Part shown: positions 30,201 to 37,819 of the stretch, in pieces | How positions within the stretch are numbered: position 1 is the first letter of the stretch | Layout: every line of letters begins with the position of its first letter | Source: Micromonospora sp. WMMD1120 | Lineage (GTDB): Bacteria > Actinomycetota > Actinomycetes > Mycobacteriales > Micromonosporaceae | DNA: 64,000 nucleotides | Assembly: GCF_029626235.1 (NCBI RefSeq) | Contig: NZ_JARUBO010000005.1 | Span: forward strand, 4,560,001-4,624,000 | Direction: 5' to 3' | Program-made: the position numbers and the translations under genes | The notes under the pieces: model-generated | Databases searched by the model: none | What the model was told of the DNA's origin: nothing | The model's input: only the letters and a program-made list of their open reading frames with translations

Positions 30201-31172
30201 GTGGACTACGGTCGTGCGGTGACCGCGCCACCAGTGGACCCACCCGAGGCCGCAGCGCCGGCAGTGGTCGACGGCGCGCCGCCCGCTGATCCCGCCGCGC
30301 CGCCCGCTGATCCCGCCGCGCCGCCGGTTGATGCCGCCGCGACCGGCTTCACGGTGCGGCTGGCCAACTTCACCGGCCCGTTCGACCTGCTGCTGCAACT
30401 GATCGGCAAGCACAAGCTCGACGTCACCGAGGTGGCCCTGCACACGGTCACCGACGAGTTCATCGCCTACATCCGGGCCATGGGCGACGACTGGGACCTG
30501 GGCGAGGCCAGCGAGTTCCTGCTCGTCGCCGCGACCCTGCTCGACCTGAAGGCCGCCCGGCTGCTGCCCGCCGCCGACGTCGAGGACGAAGCCGACCTCG
30601 CCCTGCTGGAGGCCCGGGACCTGCTCTTCGCCCGGCTGTTGCAGTACAAGGCGTACAAGGAGGCCGCCGCGCACATCGCCGAGCTGGAGGCCGTCGGCGG
30701 CCGCCGGTACCCGCGCGCGGTCAGCCTGGAACCCCGCTACGCCGAGGCGCTACCCGACCTGGTCCTCGGCATCGGCCCGCAACGGCTGCTGAAGCTCGCC
30801 GTGAAGGCGATGACCCCGAAACCGGTGCCCGAGGTCTCCATCGCCCACGTGCACATGGTCCGGGTCAGCGTCCGGGAACACGCCGCGATCCTCACCGCCC
30901 GGCTGCGCCGCGCCGGCACCGCCACCTTCTCGCTGCTCTGCGCCGACTGCGAGGCGACCCTGGAGGTGGTGGCCCGGTTCCTGGCGCTGCTGGAGCTCTA
31001 CCGGGAGGGCCTGGTCTCCTTCGTGCAGGAGCAGGCCCTGGAGGAGCTGACGGTGCGCTGGACCGGCCCGGCCGACGGCGACACCGACCTGCACGTCGAC
31101 GAGTACGCCGGCAACCCGGCCGACCCGGAGCAACCGGCAGCGGGCACGACGGAGGATGAGCGGGATGAGTGA
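30201..31172 (+). CDS. scpA: segregation and condensation protein A
   Basis: Kleisin subunit of the SMC-ScpAB condensin. The 323-residue protein has a Pro/Ala linker (with an exact repeat PPADPAAPPADPAAPP) followed by the N-terminal kleisin signature FTVRLANFTGPFDLLLQLIGKHKLDVTEV that contacts the SMC neck, and the C-terminal winged-helix (FLALLELYREGLVSFVQEQALEELTV). GTG at 30201 is the longest start; GTG at 30219 is equally possible. Overlaps scpB. Confidence 0.94.
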   Translation: MDYGRAVTAPPVDPPEAAAPAVVDGAPPADPAAPPADPAAPPVDAAATGFTVRLANFTGPFDLLLQLIGKHKLDVTEVALHTVTDEFIAYIRAMGDDWDLGEASEFLLVAATLLDLKAARLLPAADVEDEADLALLEARDLLFARLLQYKAYKEAAAHIAELEAVGGRRYPRAVSLEPRYAEALPDLVLGIGPQRLLKLAVKAMTPKPVPEVSIAHVHMVRVSVREHAAILTARLRRAGTATFSLLCADCEATLEVVARFLALLELYREGLVSFVQEQALEELTVRWTGPADGDTDLHVDEYAGNPADPEQPAAGTTEDERDE

Positions 31173-32049
31173 CGAGCAACGCCGGGAGTCGCTGGCCGAC
31201 CAGGCCGCCGCGTGGGTCCCGCCGTGGGAACGCCCCCGCCAGCACACCCCGCCCCACGACGACACCGCTGACGACCCCCGGGCGGCGGCCGAGGGCGCGC
31301 CGGACCTGGCCGCCCCTGCTCCGGGTGAGGCGGGGGAGTCGGCCGAGGCAGAGGAGCCGGCTGGGGCGGGGGAGTCGGGCGAGACCGGAGAGCCGGCTGC
31401 GGCGGGGGAGCCGGCTGCGGCGGGGGAGGCTGCGGGCGTACCCGAGCGGCAGCCGGCGGGGCGGCGGCGGGTGACGGCCGCGCCGGAGCCGGCGCCGGAG
31501 CTGCCCGACGCCGAGCTGCGCGGCGCGTTGGAGGCGATCCTGCTGGTGGTCGACGAGCCGGTGAGCGAGCTGGTGCTGGCCCAGGTGCTGCAGCAGCCGG
31601 TGGAGCGGATCGGGCCGGTGCTCGACGAGATCGCCGCCGGGTACACGGCGGCGGGGCACGGGTTCGAGCTGCGTCGGGCGGCCGGTGGGTGGCGGCTGTA
31701 CACCCGGCCGGAATACGCGACGTACGTCGAGCGGTTCGTCCTGGACGGGCAGTCCGTACGATTGACCCAGGCCGCGTTGGAGACGCTCGCCGTGGTCGCC
31801 TACAAGCAGCCGGTGACCCGTTCGCGCATCTCCGCGATCCGCGGTGTGAACTGCGACGGGGTGATCCGTACGCTGGTGACCCGCGGCCTCGTCGAGGAGT
31901 GCGGCACCGAACAGGACAGCGGGGCGTTCCTCTACCGGACCACCACGTTGTTCCTGGAGAAGCTCGGGCTGAACACCGTCGACGAGCTGCCGCCCCTCGC
32001 ACCCTTCCTGCCCGACGACGTAGAAGAGCTTGCTGATGCGACCCGATAA
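31165..32049 (+). CDS. scpB: segregation and condensation protein B
   Basis: ScpB dimers bind the central kleisin region. The 294-residue protein has a 105-residue Glu/Ala/Pro/Gly-rich N-terminal extension, then two winged helices (LRGALEAILLVVDEPVSELVLAQVLQQPVERIGPVLDEI and LTQAALETLAVVAYKQPVTRSRISAIRGVNCDGVIRTL). The ATG at 31165 was preferred to the ATG at 31156 because the GGAGG at 31151-31155 would abut the earlier codon and sits 9 nt from the later one. 8-nt overlap with scpA. Confidence 0.94.
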   Translation: MSDEQRRESLADQAAAWVPPWERPRQHTPPHDDTADDPRAAAEGAPDLAAPAPGEAGESAEAEEPAGAGESGETGEPAAAGEPAAAGEAAGVPERQPAGRRRVTAAPEPAPELPDAELRGALEAILLVVDEPVSELVLAQVLQQPVERIGPVLDEIAAGYTAAGHGFELRRAAGGWRLYTRPEYATYVERFVLDGQSVRLTQAALETLAVVAYKQPVTRSRISAIRGVNCDGVIRTLVTRGLVEECGTEQDSGAFLYRTTTLFLEKLGLNTVDELPPLAPFLPDDVEELADATR

Positions 32050-32806
32050 CCGTGCCCCGAAACCCGACGCCCCCGTCTACGAGGGGGCGGAGCGCCTGCA
32101 GAAGGTGCTCGCTGCCGCCGGCGTCGGTTCCCGGCGCGCCTGCGAGGACCTGATCTTCCGCCGCCGGGTCACCGTCGACGGGCGGGTCGCCAAGCTCGGC
32201 GACAAGGTCGACCCGGCCACCGCCGTGATCCACGTGGACGGCGAGCGCCTCCAGGTCGACGTCCGGCTGGTCTACGTGGCGATGAACAAGCCGCGTGGGG
32301 TGGTCACCACAATGGCGGACGACAAGGGCCGCAACGAGCTGGCCGAGTTCATCGGCAGGCGACTGGACCAGCGGGTCTACCACGTCGGGCGGCTCGACGC
32401 CGAGAGCGAGGGACTGCTGCTGCTCACCAACGACGGCACCCTCGCGCACAAGCTGATGCACCCCTCGTACCAGGTGCTGAAGACCTACCTGGCCGAGGTG
32501 GTCGGCCCGATCCCGCGCAACCTGAGCAAGCGGCTGCTGGCCGGCGTGGAGCTGGAGGACGGGCCAGTGCGGGTCGACTCGTTCAGGGTGGTGGGCACCC
32601 TGGGCAAAACCGCCCAGGTGGAGCTGAGCCTGCACGAGGGGCGCAAGCACATCGTCCGCCGGCTGATGGACGAGGTCGGGCACCCGGTGACCCGGCTGGT
32701 GCGTACCTCGATCGGGCCGATCCGGTTGGGTGACCTGCGCACCGGCCGGCTGCGGCGGCTGACCAACGCCGAGGTCACCGCGCTGTTCAGCGCGGTGGGT
32801 GACTGA
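32036..32806 (+). CDS. rluB: 23S rRNA pseudouridine synthase, RluB type
   Basis: Isomerises uridine in 23S rRNA (U2605 in E. coli). The 256-residue protein has an S4 domain (RLQKVLAAAGVGSRRACEDLIFRRRVTVDGRV) and the RsuA/RluB catalytic core with the nucleophilic Asp in VGRLDAESEGLLLLTNDG, and the HEGRKHIVRRLMDEVGHPVTRLVR motif. Starts inside the end of scpB (14-nt overlap), following the scpA-scpB-rluB order seen in many bacteria. Confidence 0.94.
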   Translation: MRPDNRAPKPDAPVYEGAERLQKVLAAAGVGSRRACEDLIFRRRVTVDGRVAKLGDKVDPATAVIHVDGERLQVDVRLVYVAMNKPRGVVTTMADDKGRNELAEFIGRRLDQRVYHVGRLDAESEGLLLLTNDGTLAHKLMHPSYQVLKTYLAEVVGPIPRNLSKRLLAGVELEDGPVRVDSFRVVGTLGKTAQVELSLHEGRKHIVRRLMDEVGHPVTRLVRTSIGPIRLGDLRTGRLRRLTNAEVTALFSAVGD

Positions 32807-33002
32807 CCCCCGAGTTCCGGGTACGGCTGCCGGTAGGCTCCACCGATGGCCGGGACGCGGTCGCGGAGGTGGCGTGGGTCGCCTCCCGCGGCGGCGCACG
32901 CGGGTCCGCGGACGGGACCCGGCATGATTGATGACGATTGACCAACCGCTTGCGGCGCCGAATCACCGGGCGATCCGCGAGGTACGGGCTGAGGAGGACA
33001 CG

Positions 33003-33683
33003 GTGGAGCAAAACGTACGGGCCGGGCGATGTGTGGTCGCAGTGGACGGGCCGTCCGGTTCGGGTAAGTCCACCGTGTCGCGGCGACTCGCCGCGAACAT
33101 CGGCGCGCGCTACCTGGACACCGGGGCGATGTACCGGGCGATCACGTGGGCCGTGCTGCGCTCCGGCGTGGACCTCACCGACGCGGCGTCGGTGGCCAAG
33201 GTCGCCGGCGAGGCGGACCTGCGCATCGGCACCGACCCCGAGGGGTACGGCGTGACGGTCGACGGTGTCGGCGTGGACGCGGACATCCGGGGCGCCGAGG
33301 TGACCGCCGCGGTCTCCGCCGTCGCGGCGGTGGCGGCGGTTCGTGAGCTGCTGGTTCGCCGGCAGCGCGAGATGATCGCCAACGCCGGTCGGATGGTGGT
33401 CGAGGGTCGCGACATCGGCTCGGTCGTGGCGCCGGACGCCGACCTCAAGGTCTTCCTGACCGCCTCCGAGGCGGCCCGGGCGGCCCGGCGCAGCGCCGAG
33501 GACTCCGCCGACGTGGCGGCCACCGCCGCCGACCTGGCCCGCCGGGACCGCCTCGACTCGACCCGCAAGGTCAACCCGCTGGCGCAGGCGCCCGACGCGG
33601 TGGTGCTGGACACCACCGAGCTGGGCATCGACGAGGTCGTCGCCCGGATGCGTGACCTGCTGTCCGAGCGGGGCGTGGCATGA
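33003..33683 (+). CDS. cmk: cytidylate kinase
   Basis: Phosphorylates CMP and dCMP. The 226-residue protein has P-loop VVAVDGPSGSGKSTVSRRLA at its N-terminus, the CMP-binding DTGAMYRAITWAVL segment, MVVEGRDIGSVVAPDADLKVFLTAS and the C-terminal VLDTTELGIDEVVARM. GTG at 33003 was chosen for the GAGGAGGACAC site 2-12 nt upstream; the frame stays open further 5' but lacks homology. It sits between rluB and der as in other actinobacteria. Confidence 0.95.
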   Translation: MEQNVRAGRCVVAVDGPSGSGKSTVSRRLAANIGARYLDTGAMYRAITWAVLRSGVDLTDAASVAKVAGEADLRIGTDPEGYGVTVDGVGVDADIRGAEVTAAVSAVAAVAAVRELLVRRQREMIANAGRMVVEGRDIGSVVAPDADLKVFLTASEAARAARRSAEDSADVAATAADLARRDRLDSTRKVNPLAQAPDAVVLDTTELGIDEVVARMRDLLSERGVA

Positions 33684-33735
33684 GGTTTGTCGTGGGCGCG
33701 GCGTGTGGCGCTCCGATGCGCAGCGGAGGAGCGGC

Positions 33736-33819
33736 ATGAGCGAGCGTAGCGAGCGAATCATCGGGCTCAGCGTGGTTGTGCCTCATGGCGGTCCGGAGCG
33801 CAGCGGAGGAGCGGCATGA
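33736..33819 (+). CDS. putative 27-aa leader reading frame 1
   Basis: ATG at 33736 follows GGAGGAGCGGC and opens a 27-codon frame starting [15 protein letters not shown]. Its TGA (33817-33819) overlaps the next ATG (33816) as ATGA. It is identical in sequence to the second copy. Whether it is translated is not known; the strong SD and chained overlap make it credible. Confidence 0.4.
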   Translation: MSERSERIIGLSVVVPHGGPERSGGAA

Positions 33820-33899
33820 GCGAGCGTAGCGAGCGAATCATCGGGCTCAGCGTGGTTGTGCCTCATGGCGGTCCGGAGCGCAGCGGAGGAGCGGCATGA
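33816..33899 (+). CDS. putative 27-aa leader reading frame 2, overlapping der start
   Basis: An exact copy of the preceding short frame produced by the 80-bp duplication. Its TGA (33897-33899) overlaps the der ATG at 33896, giving a translational-coupling geometry into der. Confidence 0.4.
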   Translation: MSERSERIIGLSVVVPHGGPERSGGAA

Positions 33900-35302
33900 G
33901 TGGCGATGGTGGTGGCTGGGTCGAGCTGCGGGAGCCCGACGTCGCCGTCGAGGAGCCGTCCGGCCCGCAGCCGGTGGTGGCCGTTGTCGGCCGCCCCAAC
34001 GTGGGCAAGTCGACGCTGGTCAACCGGATCATCGGCCGCCGGCAGGCGGTCGTCGAGGACGTCCCCGGGGTGACCCGGGACCGGGTGCCGTACGACGCGC
34101 AGTGGAACGGCCGGGCGTTCACGGTGGTGGACACCGGCGGTTGGGAGCCGGACGCGAAGGACCGCGCGGCGGCCATCGCCGCGCAGGCCGAGACCGCCGT
34201 CGTCACCGCCGACGTGGTGCTCTTCGTGGTCGACGCGATGGTGGGCGCCACCGACGTGGACGAGGCCGCGGTGAAGATGCTGCGGCGCAGCGCCAAGCCG
34301 GTGATCCTGGTGGCGAACAAGGCCGACAACGCGTCCATCGAGATGGAGGCCGTGTCGCTCTGGTCGCTCGGCCTCGGCGAGCCGTTCCCGGTGTCGGCGC
34401 TGCACGGGCGCGGTTCCGGTGACCTGCTGGACGCGATCCTCGCGGCGCTGCCGGAGGCCCCGACGATCGTGGAGAATCGCCCGCGCGGGCCCCGCCGGGT
34501 GGCGCTGGTCGGGCGGCCCAACGTCGGCAAGTCCAGTCTGCTCAACCGGTTCTCCGGTGAGGAGCGGGCGGTCGTCGACTCGGTCGCGGGCACCACTGTG
34601 GACCCGGTGGACAGCCTCGTCGACATCGGCGGGCAGACCTGGCAGCTGGTGGACACCGCCGGCCTGCGCAAGCGGGTCGGCAAGGCCAGCGGCACCGAGT
34701 ACTACGCCAGCCTGCGCACCGCCGGCGCGATCGAGGCCGCCGAGGTGGCGGTGGTGCTGCTGGACGCCAGCGAGCCGATCAGCGAACAGGACCAGCGGAT
34801 CCTGTCGATGGTCACCGAGGCAGGCCGGGCGCTGGTCATCGCGTTCAACAAGTGGGACCTGGTCGACGCCGACCGCCGGTACTACCTGGACAAGGAGATC
34901 GACCGGGAGCTGCGCCGCATTCCCTGGGCGATCCGGCTGAACCTGTCCGCGATGACCGGCCGGGCGGTCGACAAGCTGGCGCCGGCGCTGAACAAGGCGC
35001 TGACCAGTTGGGAGACCCGCGTACCGACCGCGCACCTCAACCAGTGGTTGACCGCGCTGGTGCAGGCCACGCCGCACCCGGTTCGCGGTGGGCGCGCGCC
35101 GCGCATCCTGTTCGCCACGCAGGCCGGCGTCGCGCCGCCGCGGTTCGTGCTCTTCACCACCGGCCCCCTGGACGCCGGCTACCAGCGCTTCGTCGAGCGC
35201 AAGCTCCGCGAGGAGTTCGGGTACGAGGGCAGCCCGATCGAGATCTCGGTGCGCCCGCGCAAGAAGCTCGGCCCCGGCGGCCGGGGCAAGGCGCACGGTT
35301 AG
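33896..35302 (+). CDS. der: ribosome biogenesis GTPase Der (EngA)
   Basis: Tandem-GTPase needed for 50S maturation. The 468-residue protein has the first G domain ([27 protein letters not shown]), the second ([27 protein letters not shown]) and a C-terminal KH-like domain ending [19 protein letters not shown] start has a GGAGGAG site supplied by the third partial copy of the 80-bp repeat. A terminator hairpin follows. Confidence 0.96.
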   Translation: MSGDGGGWVELREPDVAVEEPSGPQPVVAVVGRPNVGKSTLVNRIIGRRQAVVEDVPGVTRDRVPYDAQWNGRAFTVVDTGGWEPDAKDRAAAIAAQAETAVVTADVVLFVVDAMVGATDVDEAAVKMLRRSAKPVILVANKADNASIEMEAVSLWSLGLGEPFPVSALHGRGSGDLLDAILAALPEAPTIVENRPRGPRRVALVGRPNVGKSSLLNRFSGEERAVVDSVAGTTVDPVDSLVDIGGQTWQLVDTAGLRKRVGKASGTEYYASLRTAGAIEAAEVAVVLLDASEPISEQDQRILSMVTEAGRALVIAFNKWDLVDADRRYYLDKEIDRELRRIPWAIRLNLSAMTGRAVDKLAPALNKALTSWETRVPTAHLNQWLTALVQATPHPVRGGRAPRILFATQAGVAPPRFVLFTTGPLDAGYQRFVERKLREEFGYEGSPIEISVRPRKKLGPGGRGKAHG

Positions 35303-35313
35303 CCGTAACGCGG

Positions 35314-35350
35314 GAAACGCCGGACGGGCCTGGTGCCCGTCCGGCATTTC
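35314..35350 (+). terminator. terminator after der
   Basis: An 11-bp stem GCCGGACGGGC / GCCCGTCCGGC with a CTGGT loop, extended by GAAA/TTTC across one mismatch, begins 11 nt after the der stop. It closes the housekeeping block. Confidence 0.85.
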
Positions 35351-35484
35351 CGTGCCATCCTCCTAGGAAGCTTTAGGGGATGTGCTGTGGCTCCGGTGCT
35401 TGCGGCGCGGGTGGGGCCTGTGCGGACCGGATGGGGCGGCTGCGCTAAGCTGTACCGGCTGCCGCGGGGGAGACCACGCGGGGG

Positions 35485-35558
<74 letters not shown>

Positions 35559-35567
35559 CACAGGTGA

Positions 35568-35600
35568 GGGGCCATCTCGGAAGATCGAGACGGCCCCTTT
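35568..35600 (+). terminator. tRNA-Pro terminator
   Basis: Stem GGGGCCATCTCG / CGAGACGGCCCC (12 positions, one mismatch), 6-nt loop, then TTT. Confidence 0.85.
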
Positions 35601-35659
35601 GTCGTGCCTGGGTTACTAACCCTCAGCGTCGGAGATCCGGTCCATGGCGACTGCGCCGC

Positions 35660-35779
35660 TCAGGAGCGCCGGCCGTAGTTGGTTTGCCGGTAGACGCTCT
35701 CAGTGACGGTCGTGCCGGAGTGGCCGCCGAGGGCCGCGATCTGCGACCTGGCGGCGCGCAGGGTCGGACCAAGACATCC
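35660..35779 (-). pseudogene. 3' remnant of a tyrosine-recombinase integrase
   Basis: Reading the minus strand to the TGA at 35660-35662 gives IAALGGHSGTTVTESVYRQT followed by NYGRRS and the stop. This is the C-terminal end of actinobacterial tyrosine integrases, including the last catalytic H (GHSG) and the nucleophilic Y (VYR). The frame upstream of about RAARSQIAALGG loses similarity, and the rest of the gene is absent. Its position right after a tRNA gene is the usual place for the integrase of an integrative element, so this marks an old insertion. Confidence 0.75.
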
Positions 35780-35869
35780 GACCCTGCCGACGACCGCCTG
35801 GTCACCTGGCCGGCTCTGCGGCCGGCTCGCCGTCAGCGAGAGTGGCGGTTTCGCCCGCGGCCGTTCCCG

Positions 35870-37081
35870 CTACTGCGGGGCGGCTTTCTCGGCCTCCTTG
35901 AGCACGGCCAGACTCAGCCAGGAGGTGAACTGCTGGTCGATGATCTGGCGTGTGCGCAACGCGTTCAGCACTGCCTGTGGATCGGTGACCTGCCATACCC
36001 TGACGTCGAAGCAGGGCAGCCCGTCGTCGTTGAAGTTCTGTTTTGGCAGGAACGGCAGTGCCCGCCAGGCGATGCCGGCGTTGCGCAGTTGGTCGACCCC
36101 CATGAAGGTGCCGAGGTTGGTCAGTAGGGTGGGCAACGGCACTGCGCGGCCACCGCCGTAGGTGGTTCGCAGGTTCTGCAACGTGATCAGCTCGTTGCCG
36201 CTGACGGTGACCTCGGCCCGGTTGAGTTCGGCCCACCACAGCGCGTCGTACGCGCCGATATACCCCTGGAACAGCGCAGCCGTACCGTCGGTGGCCCGCT
36301 CCAGGACGAACTCGTGGATGGCGTCGTTCACCACGTTGATCAGTACCGGGCCCGGGTAGTCGGCCTGGACCAGCTGGGCCAGTTTGGCAGCGCCGTTGGG
36401 GCCGGACAGCCTGAACTCCTCGGCAACCAGCTGCACCTCGCCGCCGAGGTCCTGGACGCGGCCGAGGAGATATTTGGCGGTGGGGCCACAGGCGCCGAAG
36501 AAGTTGAGAAACTGGGACCGGCCGAATGTCATTGTCGCGGGGTCGTACCAGGCCAGCACACTCGGCGGGTGCCGGACCACGCGGTGGGCCGTCAACTGCT
36601 GCGAGTACGGGGCACCCGGCACCCAACCCTGCAACGCGTTGTCCACCTCGCCCCAGTCGGTGAATCGCCAGCGTTCGGCAACCGTGTCCGCGGCCAGCGC
36701 CGCGAAGCCGGGGCTGCCCAGCCACGCCGCGCCCTGGACCAGAGCCTGGTACACCTCGGTCTGCTGCAGGGCGAGCAAGGTGGGGTACTCGATGGCCGCC
36801 TGACCCCGGCCGATACGTACGGTGCCGGCTTTCTCCGCACCGGACGGAGCGGTGTGGTTCACCGAGAGCGCGCTGGGCGCCGTAGCAAGGGCGCCGGTCC
36901 AGTTCGCTTGCCGCAGCACTGCCAGCGCTTTGACCAGCGCGTCTGCATCGACGAACTTCCACAGCTTCGTCAAGCTGCCGAACAGCATCGCCGGTATCCC
37001 GTCTGACACCGCCCCCACCGCAGCAGCATGCTGCGGCAGGTTACTGGCCCGGTAGATGAGCGAGCCGACCTGTACCGTCAC
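35870..37081 (-). CDS. uncharacterised protein with papain-like Cys/His motifs
   Basis: A 403-residue protein. GTG at 37081 was chosen for the GGAGGAGGG site upstream; the longer frame is unlikely. I recognise no exact family. Two segments look like a papain-fold cysteine peptidase: FFGACGPTAKYLLGRV (about residue 200), a Cys-helix of the CGPTA type, and NDAIHEFVLERATDGTAALFQGYIGAYDALWW (about residues 245-280), a strand with His followed by an aromatic-rich turn as in toxin-type cysteine proteases. No signal peptide or membrane helix. It lies in the accessory region beside a DUF4265 gene. Alternatives are a transglutaminase-like enzyme or a non-enzymatic structural protein. Confidence 0.65.
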   Translation of the reverse strand: MTVQVGSLIYRASNLPQHAAAVGAVSDGIPAMLFGSLTKLWKFVDADALVKALAVLRQANWTGALATAPSALSVNHTAPSGAEKAGTVRIGRGQAAIEYPTLLALQQTEVYQALVQGAAWLGSPGFAALAADTVAERWRFTDWGEVDNALQGWVPGAPYSQQLTAHRVVRHPPSVLAWYDPATMTFGRSQFLNFFGACGPTAKYLLGRVQDLGGEVQLVAEEFRLSGPNGAAKLAQLVQADYPGPVLINVVNDAIHEFVLERATDGTAALFQGYIGAYDALWWAELNRAEVTVSGNELITLQNLRTTYGGGRAVPLPTLLTNLGTFMGVDQLRNAGIAWRALPFLPKQNFNDDGLPCFDVRVWQVTDPQAVLNALRTRQIIDQQFTSWLSLAVLKEAEKAAPQ

Positions 37082-37222
37082 GTTGTCCCTCCTCCGTTGG
37101 CTCTGACAAGAGCCGCCGGGACCACGATGGGCCACAGACCGTGTTGAAGCAGTCACCCGGGCGACACGCCACAATCGAGCGGGCTCCTGCTGCCAACGAT
37201 CGTCAGGAACCAGCGGTGGGCG

Positions 37223-37720
37223 CTACGGTGCCACCACCGTCCGCCAAGCCTCGGTGACACACAACTCGTCGTAACCCCACCAGCCATAGCGCTTGCCTGT
37301 GTCGAGCAGATGGCGCACACGTCGGAGATCGGCGTTGGGCGGAACGTCGATTGCCGTCACCCCGAACATGCCGGTGCCGGGGATGCCCAGCGCGCTGAAT
37401 CTCTCGAGGATGGCTTCGGTACCAACATCGAGTGGGCCGAGCGGACTGCCGGGGGCAAGTGTCACCCGGATCGCGCAGTAACCGGATGCCTCGAGTTTCT
37501 CCCGTACCCAGAGCTGCCCGTCCTCGTCACGCTGAACTCGAAAGATGTCGCCCTTGGCGGCGTTCAGCTTGGCCCAAGGCGCGGATGGCAGCCGGACTCG
37601 GTCCGGCGCGAGAGGCTGGGCACCCATCCCGAGGGCTGAGGCTGGTCCACCTGACATCGGGAACCACACTTGCACCCGTTCCACTGCCGGTGCGGCCGGG
37701 ACGTCGCTTGTCGGGGGCAT
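37223..37720 (-). CDS. DUF4265 domain protein
   Basis: A 165-residue protein. The pattern VQVWFPMSGG...LPSAPWAKLNAAKGDIFRVQRDEDGQLWVREKLEASGYCAIRV, followed by LERFSALGIPGTGMFGVTAIDVPP, matches DUF4265 proteins (L...PW...A..GD...V), a family of unknown function often found in accessory or defence-rich islands. It ends with a WWGYDELCVTEAW segment. It is in the same orientation as the flanking genes with a 141-nt gap to the cysteine-protease-like gene. Confidence 0.75.
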   Translation of the reverse strand: MPPTSDVPAAPAVERVQVWFPMSGGPASALGMGAQPLAPDRVRLPSAPWAKLNAAKGDIFRVQRDEDGQLWVREKLEASGYCAIRVTLAPGSPLGPLDVGTEAILERFSALGIPGTGMFGVTAIDVPPNADLRRVRHLLDTGKRYGWWGYDELCVTEAWRTVVAP

Positions 37721-37819
37721 CGCTTCAGTTTGCTACACCATTGAGGTACCAGCGTCGTATCGACGCACCTGGTAGTGGTGCAGGCCGGGCCGAAGCGCCA
37801 TGGCGAGGATGTCCCAACA

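Larger units (their letters stand above)
33721..33900 (+). repeat. exact 80-bp tandem duplication upstream of der
   Basis: Bases 33721-33800 are repeated exactly at 33801-33880, and the first 20 bases occur a third time at 33881-33900, where they become the der ribosome-binding site and start. Each unit carries GGAGGAGCGGCATGAG (SD plus ATG) and an AGCGAGCGTAGCGAGCGAA element. Confidence 0.97.

Noticed and set aside
33721..33900. Interpretation of the 80-bp tandem copies as a CRISPR or att site
   Set aside because: Only two and a quarter copies with no unique spacer; no recombinase gene is close by. The coding and SD content explains them better.
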